64,000 nucleotides of DNA from assembly GCA_014621425.1 (NCBI GenBank), contig JAANBB010000017.1, forward strand, positions 247,753 to 311,752, read 5' to 3'. The position numbers were made by a program, and so were the translations under genes. The stretch is from Cylindrodendrum hubeiense. Taxonomy: Eukaryota > Ascomycota > Sordariomycetes > Hypocreales > Nectriaceae. How positions within the stretch are numbered: position 1 is the first letter of the stretch; every line of letters begins with the position of its first letter. Below, one piece after another: positions 53,201 through 63,412 of the stretch. The notes beneath the pieces are model-generated. The model was not told where the DNA came from, did no database searches, and worked only from the letters and a program-made list of their open reading frames with translations.

Positions 53201-53887
53201 GAGATCGCCGGACATCTTGCACTTAAACGTTGCAATCCGTTTTGGAGATTTCCATCATTCTCAACAGGCAATGATTGTTATCAATGTCAACACAACTGGA
53301 AAGAGCACATGCGAATCTCTTATGAAATGCGCGACGAGGAGCGAGAGATGGACGACCCGAACACCACGAGCAAAATTGAGAGCAATGAGAAAGCTAGGCA
53401 GAAGATCCAGGAAAAGTCACAGGAGTACGCCAAGATCAAGATGGCTATCGAGGGGGGGCAGAGGCAAATCTATGAAACACGCGCCCAGATTGGTGTATAC
53501 CTCCAGACAAACTCAATCGGAGGCGTCTACAGCGACGGTAGCCTCAGCCACTATGCGATTCGAATCCTGATGGCGAAACGAGAGGGCCAACACGATATGG
53601 CAGCTCAATTGGTGGGGCAGCGCATGACGTATGAAGCAACGCTGAAATCACTGCGGGAGGCGGTCGAGCAAGGCACTGTTGAGTGTCCCAGTGAAGATGC
53701 AGTGGAGTCCGCTATTATGAAACTTGAGGAAATGCCTATCTTTGGGAGCTTCCTAAGAGAGTGTATCGAGGAAGACCGAATCATGCTGGATGTTGAGAGA
53801 CATGTGTATGTGCCGACTCTGCCGTCAAAGACGAGAAGGCGGGCTATTTTTGACACAGTTACATTGGGTTATTTCTCTGCTAAATAA
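50243..53887 (+). CDS. Large protein: stonustoxin-like N-terminal region plus P-loop GTPase
   Basis: Likely two exons, 50243-53044 and 53123-53887 (intron 78 bp, GTAAAA...CTAACG...CCAG), 1188 aa. ATG 50243 is preferred to 50171 because of the TATA position and because the family similarity starts right after it. The first 110 residues resemble the N-terminal (MACPF/CDC-related) part of stonustoxin-family proteins (LGALYDARSEK start, a later LGVSILCGMLTSSWGAKYL). A helical and thioredoxin-like middle part (about 290-560) follows. Then come a Cys-rich putative zinc region (about 560-605) and a GTPase domain with P-loop GKSGVGKS (626-633) and DTPG (716-719). A coiled-coil and second Cys/His region lie in exon 2. 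Many fungi and fish encode such proteins without known toxicity. The role is unknown; defence or membrane remodelling is an inference. If the intron is wrong, the two ORFs are separate. Confidence 0.72.
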
Positions 53888-53982
53888 TTCCAATCCAGAT
53901 ATCAACGAGGAATTATTAGGCTTATATAAGGTATGACTGCTTTTGCTTAGTCTTGGATCAGGCCCGTATTCAAGTATTTTAT
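53888..53982. other. Spacer after the GTPase gene
   Basis: 3' flank of the preceding gene, with no separate feature. Confidence 0.4.
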
Positions 53983-54487
53983 TGTGTTAGGGATCTTTGG
54001 AACTCTGAGGTACAATGCTCAATTGGGCAATCCTTTCCTTGTCGTACAGCAGGATGTAAGTCTATTGGATTGGCGTTCTTTCTTCAACAGGAAGTTCTGC
54101 TTCGTTTTAGGACTATTGGCTCAACCCAAATAGTCAGTTATTGAGAGCTGCAGGGTAGGATCGAGAGATTGCAGTCGGATTCATCTGCATTTTCGAACTT
54201 CAAGAGTTGTCAGGAGTGTTCAGCAGCAGATTTTCTAGCATGCTCAATTTACGTTCCTTTTAGCCTATCTTTGCGGCATTGTATTGTGACCCGTTTGATC
54301 AGATGATGCATCTTGATAGCATCGGTAAGGCTAGTATATTTTGTCCACTTTGAGAGTCTTTTACCTGCGCCTCTACCGATATTGCGGACGTATTGCCATT
54401 GTGCCCGCATCACCAGAGTCACAGCACCTGCTTTTGGTGGGTGGGTTGTTGGGTCTCTGACCGTCTCCTGTGCCTGTCCCCCACACA
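53983..54487 (-). mobile_element. Solo LTR-like repeat, copy 4
   Basis: 505 bp in reverse orientation; on the + strand TGTGTTAGGG...CCCCCACACA. It aligns with copies 1 and 2 along its length (GTTCAGCAGCAG, CATTGTATTGTGACCCGTTTGATCAGATGATG, TTTGAGAGTCTTTT, GGTGGGTGGGTTGTTGGGTCTCTGACCGTCTCCTG in pieces). The flanks differ (TTAT before, GTAC after), so the target duplication is lost or the element arose by recombination between two insertions. Confidence 0.68.
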
Positions 54488-54941
54488 GTACACTTTTGAG
54501 AGATGATTGGCTGTATCGTTCGGGTCCTTGCTAGTGCCAAAGCCTCGATGCGGCGACATCCGCTGAGCAAGGATTGATGTGGCAGCAAGGCTGTGGCATC
54601 TCTGTCAATGCCCGTTTCTCCTCATCTGTTAACACTCATCCATCGCTTCTTTATTCTTCTTTGTCACAGTCTTCGGAAGGTCGGGATTAAATTCGACCCC
54701 GAGGTTGCTGGGCGGGGTGGAAATACCAGCACAGCCACAAGGTGGTTGATGCTTCTCCCTGTGGGCCTGCCTTGTGAGTCTAAGCTATTCTTCCCCAGAA
54801 GCGGAGACTACTGCACTCACGAGCTGTGATGACCCTGACTGAAATTAAGATGTATCCTAGAACCGTTGAATGACGTCTCCCGGGTCTCAGATATTGACCA
54901 AGAACTTCCGGAACGTCCGGTAGACAGTTGGGAGCTGCGGT
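54488..54941. other. Intergenic, upstream of the CrtC/AttH-like gene
   Basis: No gene seen; the ORF at 54593-54829 has no motif. Confidence 0.35.
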
Positions 54942-54949
54942 TATAAATA
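54942..54949 (+). promoter_or_regulatory. TATA box of the CrtC/AttH-like gene
   Basis: TATAAATA, 126 bp before the ATG at 55068. Confidence 0.45.
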
Positions 54950-55067
54950 TCACCATAGATCACGCCCATCCAGTTTGAAGATCGGTAGGCTCCTCATCAA
55001 TACACATCTTTTATAAGAAAAGCTCAAATCCAGCCCGATACTCTTGGTAATAAGCAGCTGAGATACG

Positions 55068-56145
55068 ATGATTTTATCAATCCCGAAAGTTGTGGTTGGC
55101 CTCTGGCTTTGCACGGCATCTGTAGCCTACCATTTCCAGCCCGACAAACACGATACTTGGAAGAATGTGAGTAGCATTAGTATTGTTCTCATACAAAGTG
55201 CTCAGATAGGACGAATGCTAACATCATTGTGTCAAGACCCGAAGCCCTTCCCTCATCGACCTGTCCGAGGACCAAAACAGCGGGTCCTACTGGAGCAGCG
55301 CCTTCGTCACCGCAACTACGGGACAGCAGTTCCTCATCGTCCATCATCAATTCTCCACCATTTGCAAGTCCTCCGTCCTTGACCTGCAGACTTTGAAATA
55401 CTCGAAGCATGTGGATCATTGCGAGATTACCGACGCAACCAGGGTTGTGACCCCGGATTATCTAAGCATCACATTTCCCAACCTTTCAATCGTTGCGGAT
55501 GTACCGGATAAGATATCTGAACTGCAACTCTCTGCCAAGTCACCCGATTATTCCTTCTCTCTGGATGTAGAGGCGAGGACGTCGAAAGTACTTCTCAATG
55601 GGGGTAACGGTGTCATCGCTTGGGGACCTGGTTATTCAAATTGCTCTCACTGGTCCATTCCAGCTGCCCGCACTTCAGGCAAGCTCACGCTTGGTGAAAA
55701 GAAGCCCCTGACTCTCGACCCGTCCAAGTCATTTACCTGGTATGACCATCAGATCACTAATGGCGTTCCGTCCAACTTCACTTGGTTTGAATTCCACTTC
55801 CCCGACCCCAGCATCCGAGTAAGCGTTTGGGCGTACGACTGGCCCGAGTCCTCTGACTCCTGGAGGTATGCTACGGTGCGACTCGGCGAGGAGACTAACC
55901 TGGTGCTGCCATACACCCTGTCAGCGGACTGGGATAATGCGTGGGTGTCGCCCTTGTCCGGGCGAAAGTTCCCTCAGAGCTGGACGTTGAAGTTTGAAAA
56001 TGGAGACTACTTACGGGTCAACTCAGTGAAAGAGGATCAGGAAGTACAGAGTGGATCTTGGACTGGGTTTGTCACAGTTGCACGCAGCAAGTTTTTCGGC
56101 CAGTCTACAGGTTTTGGAGTTGGTGACGTAATCTATCTTGGTTGA
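55068..56145 (+). CDS. Secreted CrtC/AttH-like (lipocalin-fold) protein
   Basis: Spliced model: exons 55068-55166 and 55237-56145; 335 aa; 70-bp intron. A signal peptide covers about residues 1-20. The chain is rich in beta-strands and Trp. It contains LDPSKSFTWYDHQITNG and FTWFEFHFPDPSIRVSVWAYDWPE, characteristic of the fungal CrtC/AttH lipocalin-like group. That group includes hydratases (kievitone hydratase type), hydroxyneurosporene-synthase-like proteins and pericyclases of secondary metabolism. Which reaction, if any, is catalysed cannot be read from the sequence. Three or more Asn-X-Ser/Thr sites and a few Cys fit secretion. An omega-like GST gene follows 660 bp downstream, but I see no core biosynthetic gene, so a cluster is not supported. 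Confidence 0.75.
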
Positions 56146-56707
56146 ATTGGACATGCTGTACCACACAATGGGCGTTGGAAGGTTGCGACAAGGCAGCATG
56201 ACTAAAGACGGGGATATAGTTACATTTTGGAGAGTTTACATGTACTGAGTAGCACGGTTAGGATAAGAGCTGGAAGATGTGACTATTCAACATGGCACAA
56301 AAGGGTTTCGGTACTTGGGTTTATAAACATGTTTCAAAAAATAATAAAGGACAGTTTTTGAGACGAGTTTCACATGCGCTGTGCATCTGATTCATCATCC
56401 GCTGGATTTCAGTGTGACATCCTGCTGTTATTTTAATGGCGTCTTATTGTCTCTTATCATAGCCCCAATGATTGACGGCATTTAAGATGACAAATAGCGC
56501 AATCCTGCACCTCAATCACTCCATGATCTGTTGGGCGGAGCTCCGCTCCGCGATTGGGTAGCTAAAATGGTGCAATCGGGCTTGCGCACCTAATCGAAGA
56601 CAAAACTGGCGATACTGAGGTGGATTAATAATGCTCAACCCCCGCAGTTTGTACAACTACAGCATCATCGGCTGTCTCGGCATTTGACACAGGTTGAGAC
56701 TGAAAGC
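56146..56707. other. Intergenic between CrtC/AttH-like and GST genes
   Basis: No gene seen. A short palindrome GCGGAGCTCCGCTCCGC lies near 56535-56551. Confidence 0.4.
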
Positions 56708-56715
56708 TATAAAAG
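56708..56715 (+). promoter_or_regulatory. TATA box of the omega-like GST gene
   Basis: TATAAAAG, 98 bp before the ATG at 56806. Confidence 0.55.
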
Positions 56716-56805
56716 CGAAGCCAACTTCAAATATATAGAAAACCTTCCCCCGCACTACAAATAATTTATCTCTAAGCAAGTTAATATTGCAATATACAAG
56801 AAACA

Positions 56806-57618
56806 ATGGGTTCTCAGGCTGCCGCAGATATCACCCTCTACACCAACCATCGGTGCCCATGTAAGTTACGACAATCTATCGCAGGTCACCCTTCTAATCA
56901 GAGTTCGCAGGGGCCCACCGAGCACATATTGTTCTCGCTGAGTTGGGAATTCCCTTCAAGGAGGAGATTATCGACTTGGATACCCCTCGGACCCCGGAGT
57001 ACTTGAAGGTGAACCCCCGGGGCCAGGTTCCAACTCTGTCGTACAATGGAGAAATCATTACCGAGTCTGCAATTGTAGCTCAGTTCCTGGCCGACGCGTA
57101 CCCATCGCACTTGCTCCCGTCAACAACTGACAAAAATGGCCCTCTCGTTCGCGCGAGAATCGCCTTTTTTGTTGATGCTTGGTTCTCCAGGGTTCAGTCC
57201 CACTATGGAAAGGTTGTGTTTGCCAAGTCCGACAGCGACGCCGAAGTCTCGGCCAAGGACATTGTTGCTGCAATTGCGAAGGAGGTGGAGCCGCTGCTTA
57301 CTGGCGCTGCCCCGTTCTTTGGTGGCAACGAGAAGATCACATTGGCTGAGGTTAGTTGGTTCCTGACACGCATACCCTATCCCGACAGAACGCTGATGCA
57401 GCTTACAGGTCTTGATTGGCCCATTTATTCTTCGAATATTCAGCTTGTCCAAGGCCGGGGTCATCCCGGAAAGCATCGCAAAGGAACTTCCAGATGCTGC
57501 ACCTCGGTTTTATCAGTGGGCACAAGCAGTTATTCAACAGCCGGCCGTGCTCTCTATCTACAACGAGGAAAAGATCGTTGAGTCCACTAAGAATAGGGTG
57601 GCCAAGCTGAGGGCTTAA
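56806..57618 (+). CDS. Glutathione S-transferase (omega-like)
   Basis: Spliced model: exons 56806-56860, 56911-57350 and 57409-57618; 234 aa. Introns are 50 and 58 bp. The thioredoxin-like domain opens with ITLYTNHRCPWAHRA, where Cys replaces the usual Tyr/Ser, as in omega-class GSTs. GQVPTLSYNGEIITESAIVAQFL supplies the cis-Pro and Glu-Ser glutathione contacts. The C-terminal helical domain carries GNEKITLAEVLIGPFILR, the conserved helix motif that spans the last intron. Omega-type enzymes act as thioltransferases or reduce dehydroascorbate and similar substrates. It differs clearly from the sigma-like GST at 29466. Cytosolic location is expected. Confidence 0.93.
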
Positions 57619-58741
57619 ATGTGAAAACAAGGCATGTAGCTGGATCAAGGGAACAGAAGTCATATTGGATGATCTAATAGCCTGGCCATGTCAATGTGGG
57701 GTTTGACTTGACACATAAGTGTATTTAAGAAATTGTTGCTCAAATCTTGAACAATTATCCCGAAATTTGAATACGCGGATTTAAAAAAAAAAAGTCCTCG
57801 AGTTAGTGGCTGGGTAATTATCACCGCAATGTTTCTCAAGGCTGGAGGCGAGGGGTGCGGGTTCTGACGTCGAAAACAGGCCAATCCAATCCAACGCACT
57901 CGAGCAATCTCAACACTCTTCAGTAGCACTCCAGAACCTTTTGCTTCTGCCGACTTCGCCAAGGCTCCGAAGGACGACCGGGTGACTTCGCCAAGATCAA
58001 GGTAACATGCACAAGGAACCCGATGTGGTATGTAAACGGGGCCTGAGTGCCCCATGATCTGTACCGTTGTATTAGCGAAGGTTAAGATTGCCGCTCCTTC
58101 AGAGACGCCACAATTCAGAGTGACTAGGGTAACTAAGATAAGGAGCGAAGAGACGTGTGGGGATAAACTATGACCACTGCCAAGAATGGAAAAACCTTGA
58201 AGGGCATTCCTGATGGATACTCCTTCAGAACGGAGCGGAGCTTTTGAAAGCAGCTTCCTCAGTGAAGGAAAGTTTAGCTCATCGTGAAGAATTAAAGTCG
58301 TCGCTAAGAGGAAATTGTATCCTATTTGCCTGCATATCAGTGGGTACAATGCAGTGGCGGTCCAGTCATATTGCTCATATCGTCAAATTCGGTGTTTCAA
58401 TATAATATGGGGTTAGGTGTGACAGCAGGATCGCCCCCAACCGCCCCCAGCTCCAACAGCAGACGTGTGGGGTAAGGAAAGAGATGCTGTGCCACAGGAT
58501 ACACTAAGAAGGATTGCTTTTACTTTATCAATCTAATCTGGCCATCAAAAGACCTATCGCGCGAGTTTAGGAACCACTGCCAAGACGGCAAAGTCGGCCA
58601 CTGAAGGCGGAGAGACACAAGGGCAGCAAGCTATGAGTGGCGTGGTACTGATCCTTCTATCTTTCTTGGCATGCAAATCTACGAGGTAAAATCCTTTCGT
58701 TCAGAGAGTCAATAGATGGCTCGATAGCTGAGAAGTTGAGC
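57619..58741. other. Intergenic, no supported gene
   Basis: A 229-codon ORF on the - strand (58349-57660) is the longest here. It contains a read-through of an A/T homopolymer tract (57783-57793) and no family motif, so I treat it as chance. No other feature is seen. Confidence 0.4.
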
Positions 58742-58749
58742 TATATAAG
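58742..58749 (+). promoter_or_regulatory. TATA box of the secreted-protein gene
   Basis: TATATAAG, 116 bp before the ATG at 58858. Confidence 0.5.
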
Positions 58750-58857
58750 TCGGATCTCAACGACTCCGAGATCAATTACACATTCTCTCCAGCCTGCTCA
58801 CAGCTGAGATAGTTAGCAATTCATTGCCATAAATCCTCTACTTTAGTCATTTTCGCC

Positions 58858-59843
58858 ATGATTTTCGGCATCACTCTGACCCTGGCTCTGGGCACGGGCG
58901 TCCTCGCCGCTCCTAGAGCCGTCGCCCCTTCCCAGGAGGTGCGAGCCGTCTTCTCCTATGCCAAGGCCAGCTCCACCACGCTCGTGAAAGTCTTCAATGC
59001 GGACAAATCGGAATTCTATGGAGAATCCGACGGAAGCAGCATTGAATCTGGAAACTTCGCCAAGTTTCCCATCACGTTTGACGTGGATGAGATCGGTTTC
59101 GGCAGCATCGCCTTTGGAAACTCGAGCTACCTGACGCGGTCCAACCGTGAAGAATCGGGTGGCGCCATCTGTCATAGAAAGTTCAACGCCGACACGGCTG
59201 AAGTTGACTGCTGGCTTCCCATCCCTGACGGATTCTCACCTGAGGCGGTTGACCAGGCCGACAAGCGCCAGTTGATATACACCGGGGTCCAGTGCGCACC
59301 CATTTCCACGACATATGTGATCGGAGATGGAGATCCTCACCAGAACTACTATCATAAGCAACTCAGCGTGAGTAAAAACACCATGAACTGCACCGGTTCG
59401 ACACGAAGAAAGCCCTAAACTGACAGTCATTCCAGGAATCCATCGAGTGCCGTGATGCTCCATCTTGCTCTGCTGGATTTGAACAATCCGAATCCTTCAC
59501 CATCGGCTTCTCAGCCTCGGCCAGCATTGCCGGGTGGATCACCGGAGGCTTCGACGTCCAGCAGTCTTGGGAAACAGGCAGGGCCTACAACTGCTACGGG
59601 GCCAAGGGCGACACGGTCTGCGTCTGGTACAACACTGCGCACACCGCCATCACGGTGAAGAACCTCCTCACCCTCCAGATCCCGTGCACCAACCCGGTGC
59701 GGCAGTATGTCAGCGACCCGGTGATTCTCAAGTCGCCCAACGCGAGAAACCGGGGCGGAGGCTACTACTGCGTCATTGGAGCATGCCGGAGTATTGGTGA
59801 CGACTACTGGGATAACACTGGCCCTGCTGGCGGTCCTCAGTAA
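58858..59843 (+). CDS. Secreted Cys-containing protein, unrecognised family
   Basis: Spliced model: exons 58858-59367 and 59436-59843; 305 aa; 68-bp intron. A signal peptide covers residues 1-17 (MIFGITLTLALGTGVLA), then APRAVAPSQ. A Lys-Arg pair at 136-137 (ADKRQLIY) could be a Kex2 processing site between an N-terminal strand-rich domain and a C-terminal domain. The second domain has about nine Cys, including ECRDAPSCSAGF and YNCYGAKGDTVCVWYNTAHTAITV. No enzyme motif is visible. Its size, secretion signal, possible processing and even Cys spread are compatible with a cell-wall, effector-like or antimicrobial protein, but I cannot choose between these. The family is not one I recognise by name. 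Confidence 0.7.
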
Positions 59844-60729
59844 AGAGGACTCGTTGGATAGCTCCCCGTTTCTTGCCGGTCCAATGTGGCGGCGGGCTTG
59901 CATGATTCTCGGCGGAACCTATTTGTCGAACAGGTTGATGGGAGGCATTGCTCGTGTACACGTGGAGCTTAGGAAAAGGCTATTCGACGTGGACTTGACC
60001 GCTTCGTTTAAATACGGCGATGAGTGAAATTTCTTTCAACTCAGCGCCTGACCTATCTTCGCAATCGCAACATTTTGTCCACGTAATATTTGTTCACGTA
60101 ATATTGTGCCAACCAAGCTTCGTGTTAAGTAAATAGCTCTGCTCTGGTGTGGAGGCTAAGACTGTTTGAGAGCAACGGGATCCCGCAAGCCCACATGGTT
60201 GCATTAAGCCGCAGCGCCTATCCGTTGGCCCGATGAGAGGGGACGCTGTGGTGAGGCTTCTAGAAGAAGTCGGGATCGCGGTTGTTGCTTATCACCAAGT
60301 TGATTCCCCTCGGAGATGCAAATTTGGGATTATATATGTTGCTGTATTTAGTAGCTTGATTGCCGGCGCCAATCTCGCCCGACGCCGGCGATGGCGTGAT
60401 ATAGCCCGCTGAAGTACACCATTGCTTCGCAACTAGAACTCCACCCCGAGATCTGGATTGACTGGCTACCGTGGCCCCGACGCGCCTCTGCAACCGGCGC
60501 CAGGGGAGCTAAAAGTGGAGAGCGGATGGCTGACTACGTACGTCCAGACCTCGAGCATCTCGCTGTAAGAAGGCGCACTCTCCGACTTTGTTTTCTCCCG
60601 TTCAACATTTTTGCGAATTGGTCAATTGGCGGCGCTATCACCAGTCTGGCGGCTCTGCGTTGTTGCGACTTACCCCTCCAACCGCCTGATTCAAGCAGAG
60701 ACACACCACCCCCACCCCCCACTTCCGCA
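59844..60729. other. Intergenic, upstream of the flavin monooxygenase gene
   Basis: No supported gene. The ORF at 59776-60027 (+) overlaps the preceding gene and has no motif. The final 60 bp are rich in C and A (CACCACCCCCACCCCCC), as in many fungal leaders. Confidence 0.4.
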
Positions 60730-62293
60730 ATGGCCGTCAAACGGGTGGCTGTAATCGGGGCCGGTCCCGCGGGCGCCATCGCCGTGGACGCGCTCGCCCG
60801 GGAAAAGACATTCGACTTGGTCCGGGTCTTCGAGCGGCGCGAGGCAGCCGGAGGATGCTGGTAGAGTTGCGCCTGGTCTCGGCCACTGCGGCCACTGTGG
60901 GAAGCGTCGCTGACGGAAGGCTTCCAGGATTGGCGACTCGTCCAAACCGCCGACACTGACCAACTTTGCGCGCCTGGCTGACCGCTCCGCCGATGCCCCG
61001 CTGCCCATCCCGGCGCAGCTGCCGGCGCTCGTGCCCAAGTCGGAGCAGCCGCGCTTCACCGAATCGTCTATTTATCCCTATCTGGAGACCAACGTGGACA
61101 GCCTGGCCATGGAGTTCAGCCAGGAGCCGATCCCCGAGACCCGGAGCGACTGGTCAATCGGTGTGCACGGCCCCGAGACGCCGTTCCGGCCGTGGACGGT
61201 GCTCCGGGGGTACATCGAGCAGCTGGTGCAGCGCAACGGGTATGAGGACCTCATCTCGTACAGCACTTCTGTGGAGCATGTGGAAAAGGTGGGTGCTGAA
61301 TGGAAGGTGACATTGCGAAAAGAAGGCAAGGAGCAGGACTACTGGTGGGTGGAGTGGTTTGACGCCGTGGTGGTCGCCAGCGGCCATTATTGGGTGCCGT
61401 ATATCCCGGCGATAGAGGGACTCGAGCAGTTTGAGAAGTCTCGCCCCGGCAGTGTGCTGCACAGCAAACACTTCCGAGGGAGGAATCTTTTGAAGGACAA
61501 GGTACGTCTAAAGACAACTTGTGTGATAACCGACGAGATGCTAACGAGGATAACAATGCAGCGCGTTGTCGTTGTTGGAGCCTCTGTCTCCGCAGCAGAC
61601 ATCGCAGTTGACCTTGTCGACACGGCCAAGTCACCCGTCCACACCATTGTGCTCGGCCACACCGCAAACGGCTATTTTGGCGACGTCGCATTCGACCACC
61701 CACGGATCGAGAAGCACCCGTCCATTGCCCGAATCAGCGGGCGGACAGTGCACCTCGTGGACGGCAACACCATCGCAGACGTCGACCACATCGTCTTCGG
61801 CACCGGCTACAGCTGGACCCTCCCGTTCCTCCCGTCCGTGCCCGTCAAGAACAACCGCGTGCCAGACCTGTTCCAGCACGTCGTGTGGCGCCACGACCCG
61901 ACGCTGCTGTTCGTCGGCGCCGTGGGGGCCGGCCTCACCTTCAAGATCTTCGAGTGGCAGGCCGTGTACGCCGCCCGCCTGCTCGCCGGCCGCGGCACGC
62001 TGCCGTCGGTGGAGGCGATGCAGGAGTGGGAGACGGAGCGCATCAAGACGCACGGCGACGGCCCCAAGTTCACCGTCATCTTCCCAGACTTCGAGGACTA
62101 CTTCGACGGGCTGCGGGAGCTGGCCGGCGAGGGCGAGCCGGGCGTGGGAAGGAAGCTGCCCAAGTTCAAGAGGGAGTGGTTCCGCGCGTTCCTGACGGGC
62201 ACCGACCTCCGGAAGGAAATGTGGGCGCGGCAGAATGAAGCCGCCAGGGCTGATGATGCGGCAAAGGCGAAAAGTCCTCAAGCCCGCTTATGA
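60730..62293 (+). CDS. Flavin-containing monooxygenase-like oxidoreductase
   Basis: Spliced model: exons 60730-60860, 60928-61501 and 61562-62293; 478 aa. The first intron (67 bp, GTAGAG...CTGACG...CCAG) removes an in-frame stop right after GGCW. The second (60 bp, in phase) is recognised by GTACGT...GCTAACG...CAG. The FAD motif VAVIGAGPAG (Gly10, Gly12, Gly15) is followed by the GGCW segment typical of class B flavin monooxygenases. An NADPH motif VVVVGASVSAADIA lies mid-protein, and FGTGYSW matches the FATGY-like motif. The TLPFLPSV region and helical C-terminus agree with FMO length. These enzymes oxygenate N- or S-containing small molecules, or act as Baeyer-Villiger-type oxidases. The DNA is notably GC-rich in exon 3 (third-position C/G). 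Confidence 0.9.
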
Positions 62294-62737
62294 TGATGGT
62301 GTGATGTTGTCAAGATGAGACGCCCATTGGATGGAAATGCGTCTATGTTTCACAAGATATTAGAAGGTTTGTCGCCTGGGTTGCAGCAGGCAGCACCGCT
62401 CACTTGCCACAGTTCCATGGTGTTGATGTCATAGATCTTAGAAGAGAATACCATGGACCAACTACATGATCACGACTGATTCATACCCGGGGTGTTTGAG
62501 TTCGAAACAAGATAGTTGACTAAACCGGATTATATTTTCGCTATCATGTATGCCACACCACACTCATCAAACTCGCCGCCATCACAACTTGCCCGCTGCG
62601 CTGCCATGATCCATCCCAAACTCCCAAGCCAAAACTCCCCTTGATAGAAAGCAACCAAACACCCGTGACTGAAATGCAAAGCCCTCAAACGCCATCGCCT
62701 CATTAAATCAACCGCTCGCAAGATGATTGCAATGTGA
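62294..62737. other. Intergenic between convergent genes
   Basis: No gene seen; 3' flanks of the flavin monooxygenase (+) and the DUF4267 protein (-). Confidence 0.4.
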
Positions 62738-63412
62738 TTAAGCCATGTCCCCCTGTCGACGGACGGAAGCGCGGGACGACTCGGGCCTCGTTGGCTCATA
62801 TCGTGCCAGCTCCCGCAGCCATGCGTTCATCCGCGACACCTTGTCCTCCTCGAGGCTCCGGTGATCCAGCTGTTCCCACTCATCCTCGCTCAGACTCCAT
62901 AGAGTCAGGTGCTCCAAAAGGGCGATGACGGCCGTGATGATGATGACCGTCATCGGGTTGCCCCAGTCGTCGGACCAGGCTGCGTAGAAGATGAGGACGA
63001 AGGCGTCGACGGCATCACTCAGCAGGCCGACCGCCAGCGCACGACTCACTTCGCGGCGGGCATACGGGTCTCCTTCTAGCGCATTCGTCACGTCGGCCGT
63101 GTGCAGCAAGCCCGCGAGCATGATGTCGCGGACACCGATCAGGCTCGCGAGCATGCACGAGGCGCCATCGGACGGCACATCGAGGGCGTAGAGGCCGAAG
63201 CGCGGGTAGACGACGAGCGAAAGACCGCGGAAGAAGCGAACAAGACTGAAGGTCGATATCGCAGTGCGTTGGATGCGCGCCGCAATCGAGTCCTGCTGCT
63301 GCTGCTGTTGTGGTTGGAACTGGAGCTGGCCAGCAGCTGTGTCCGGGAAGGGGGCGGCGGCGGTGGGGGCGGCGGAGATGGGGAGGAGAGGCGTCGTTAC
63401 TGTCGCGGCCAT
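62738..63412 (-). CDS. DUF4267-like membrane protein
   Basis: Intronless, 224 aa. An Ala/Pro-rich N-terminus with a Gln run (about residues 30-40, encoded by CAG/CAA) precedes about four hydrophobic segments. These include VRFFRGLSLVVYPRFGLY, CMLASLIGVRDIMLAGLL, ALAVGLLSDAVDAFVLIFYAAW and MTVIIITAVIALLEHLTLW. The arrangement matches the fungal DUF4267 family of small membrane proteins of unknown function. The C-terminus is polar and Arg/Glu-rich. There is no signal peptide. The upstream flank (63413-64000) is GC-rich. Confidence 0.72.
   Translation of the reverse strand: MAATVTTPLLPISAAPTAAAPFPDTAAGQLQFQPQQQQQQDSIAARIQRTAISTFSLVRFFRGLSLVVYPRFGLYALDVPSDGASCMLASLIGVRDIMLAGLLHTADVTNALEGDPYARREVSRALAVGLLSDAVDAFVLIFYAAWSDDWGNPMTVIIITAVIALLEHLTLWSLSEDEWEQLDHRSLEEDKVSRMNAWLRELARYEPTRPESSRASVRRQGDMA

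Noticed and set aside
57660..58349. 229-codon ORF on the - strand
   Set aside because: It reads through an A/T homopolymer, has no motif, signal or codon pattern of a real gene, and no promoter.
61566..62281. Long ORFs in other frames of the flavin monooxygenase exon 3
   Set aside because: Produced by the high third-position GC of the real gene; Ser/Arg/Pro-rich nonsense without motifs.
38293..62293. Secondary-metabolite gene cluster (BBE oxidase, MFS, GST, flavin monooxygenase, CrtC-like)
   Set aside because: No polyketide synthase, NRPS, terpene synthase or cluster regulator is present, and the genes are spread over 24 kb among unrelated genes.
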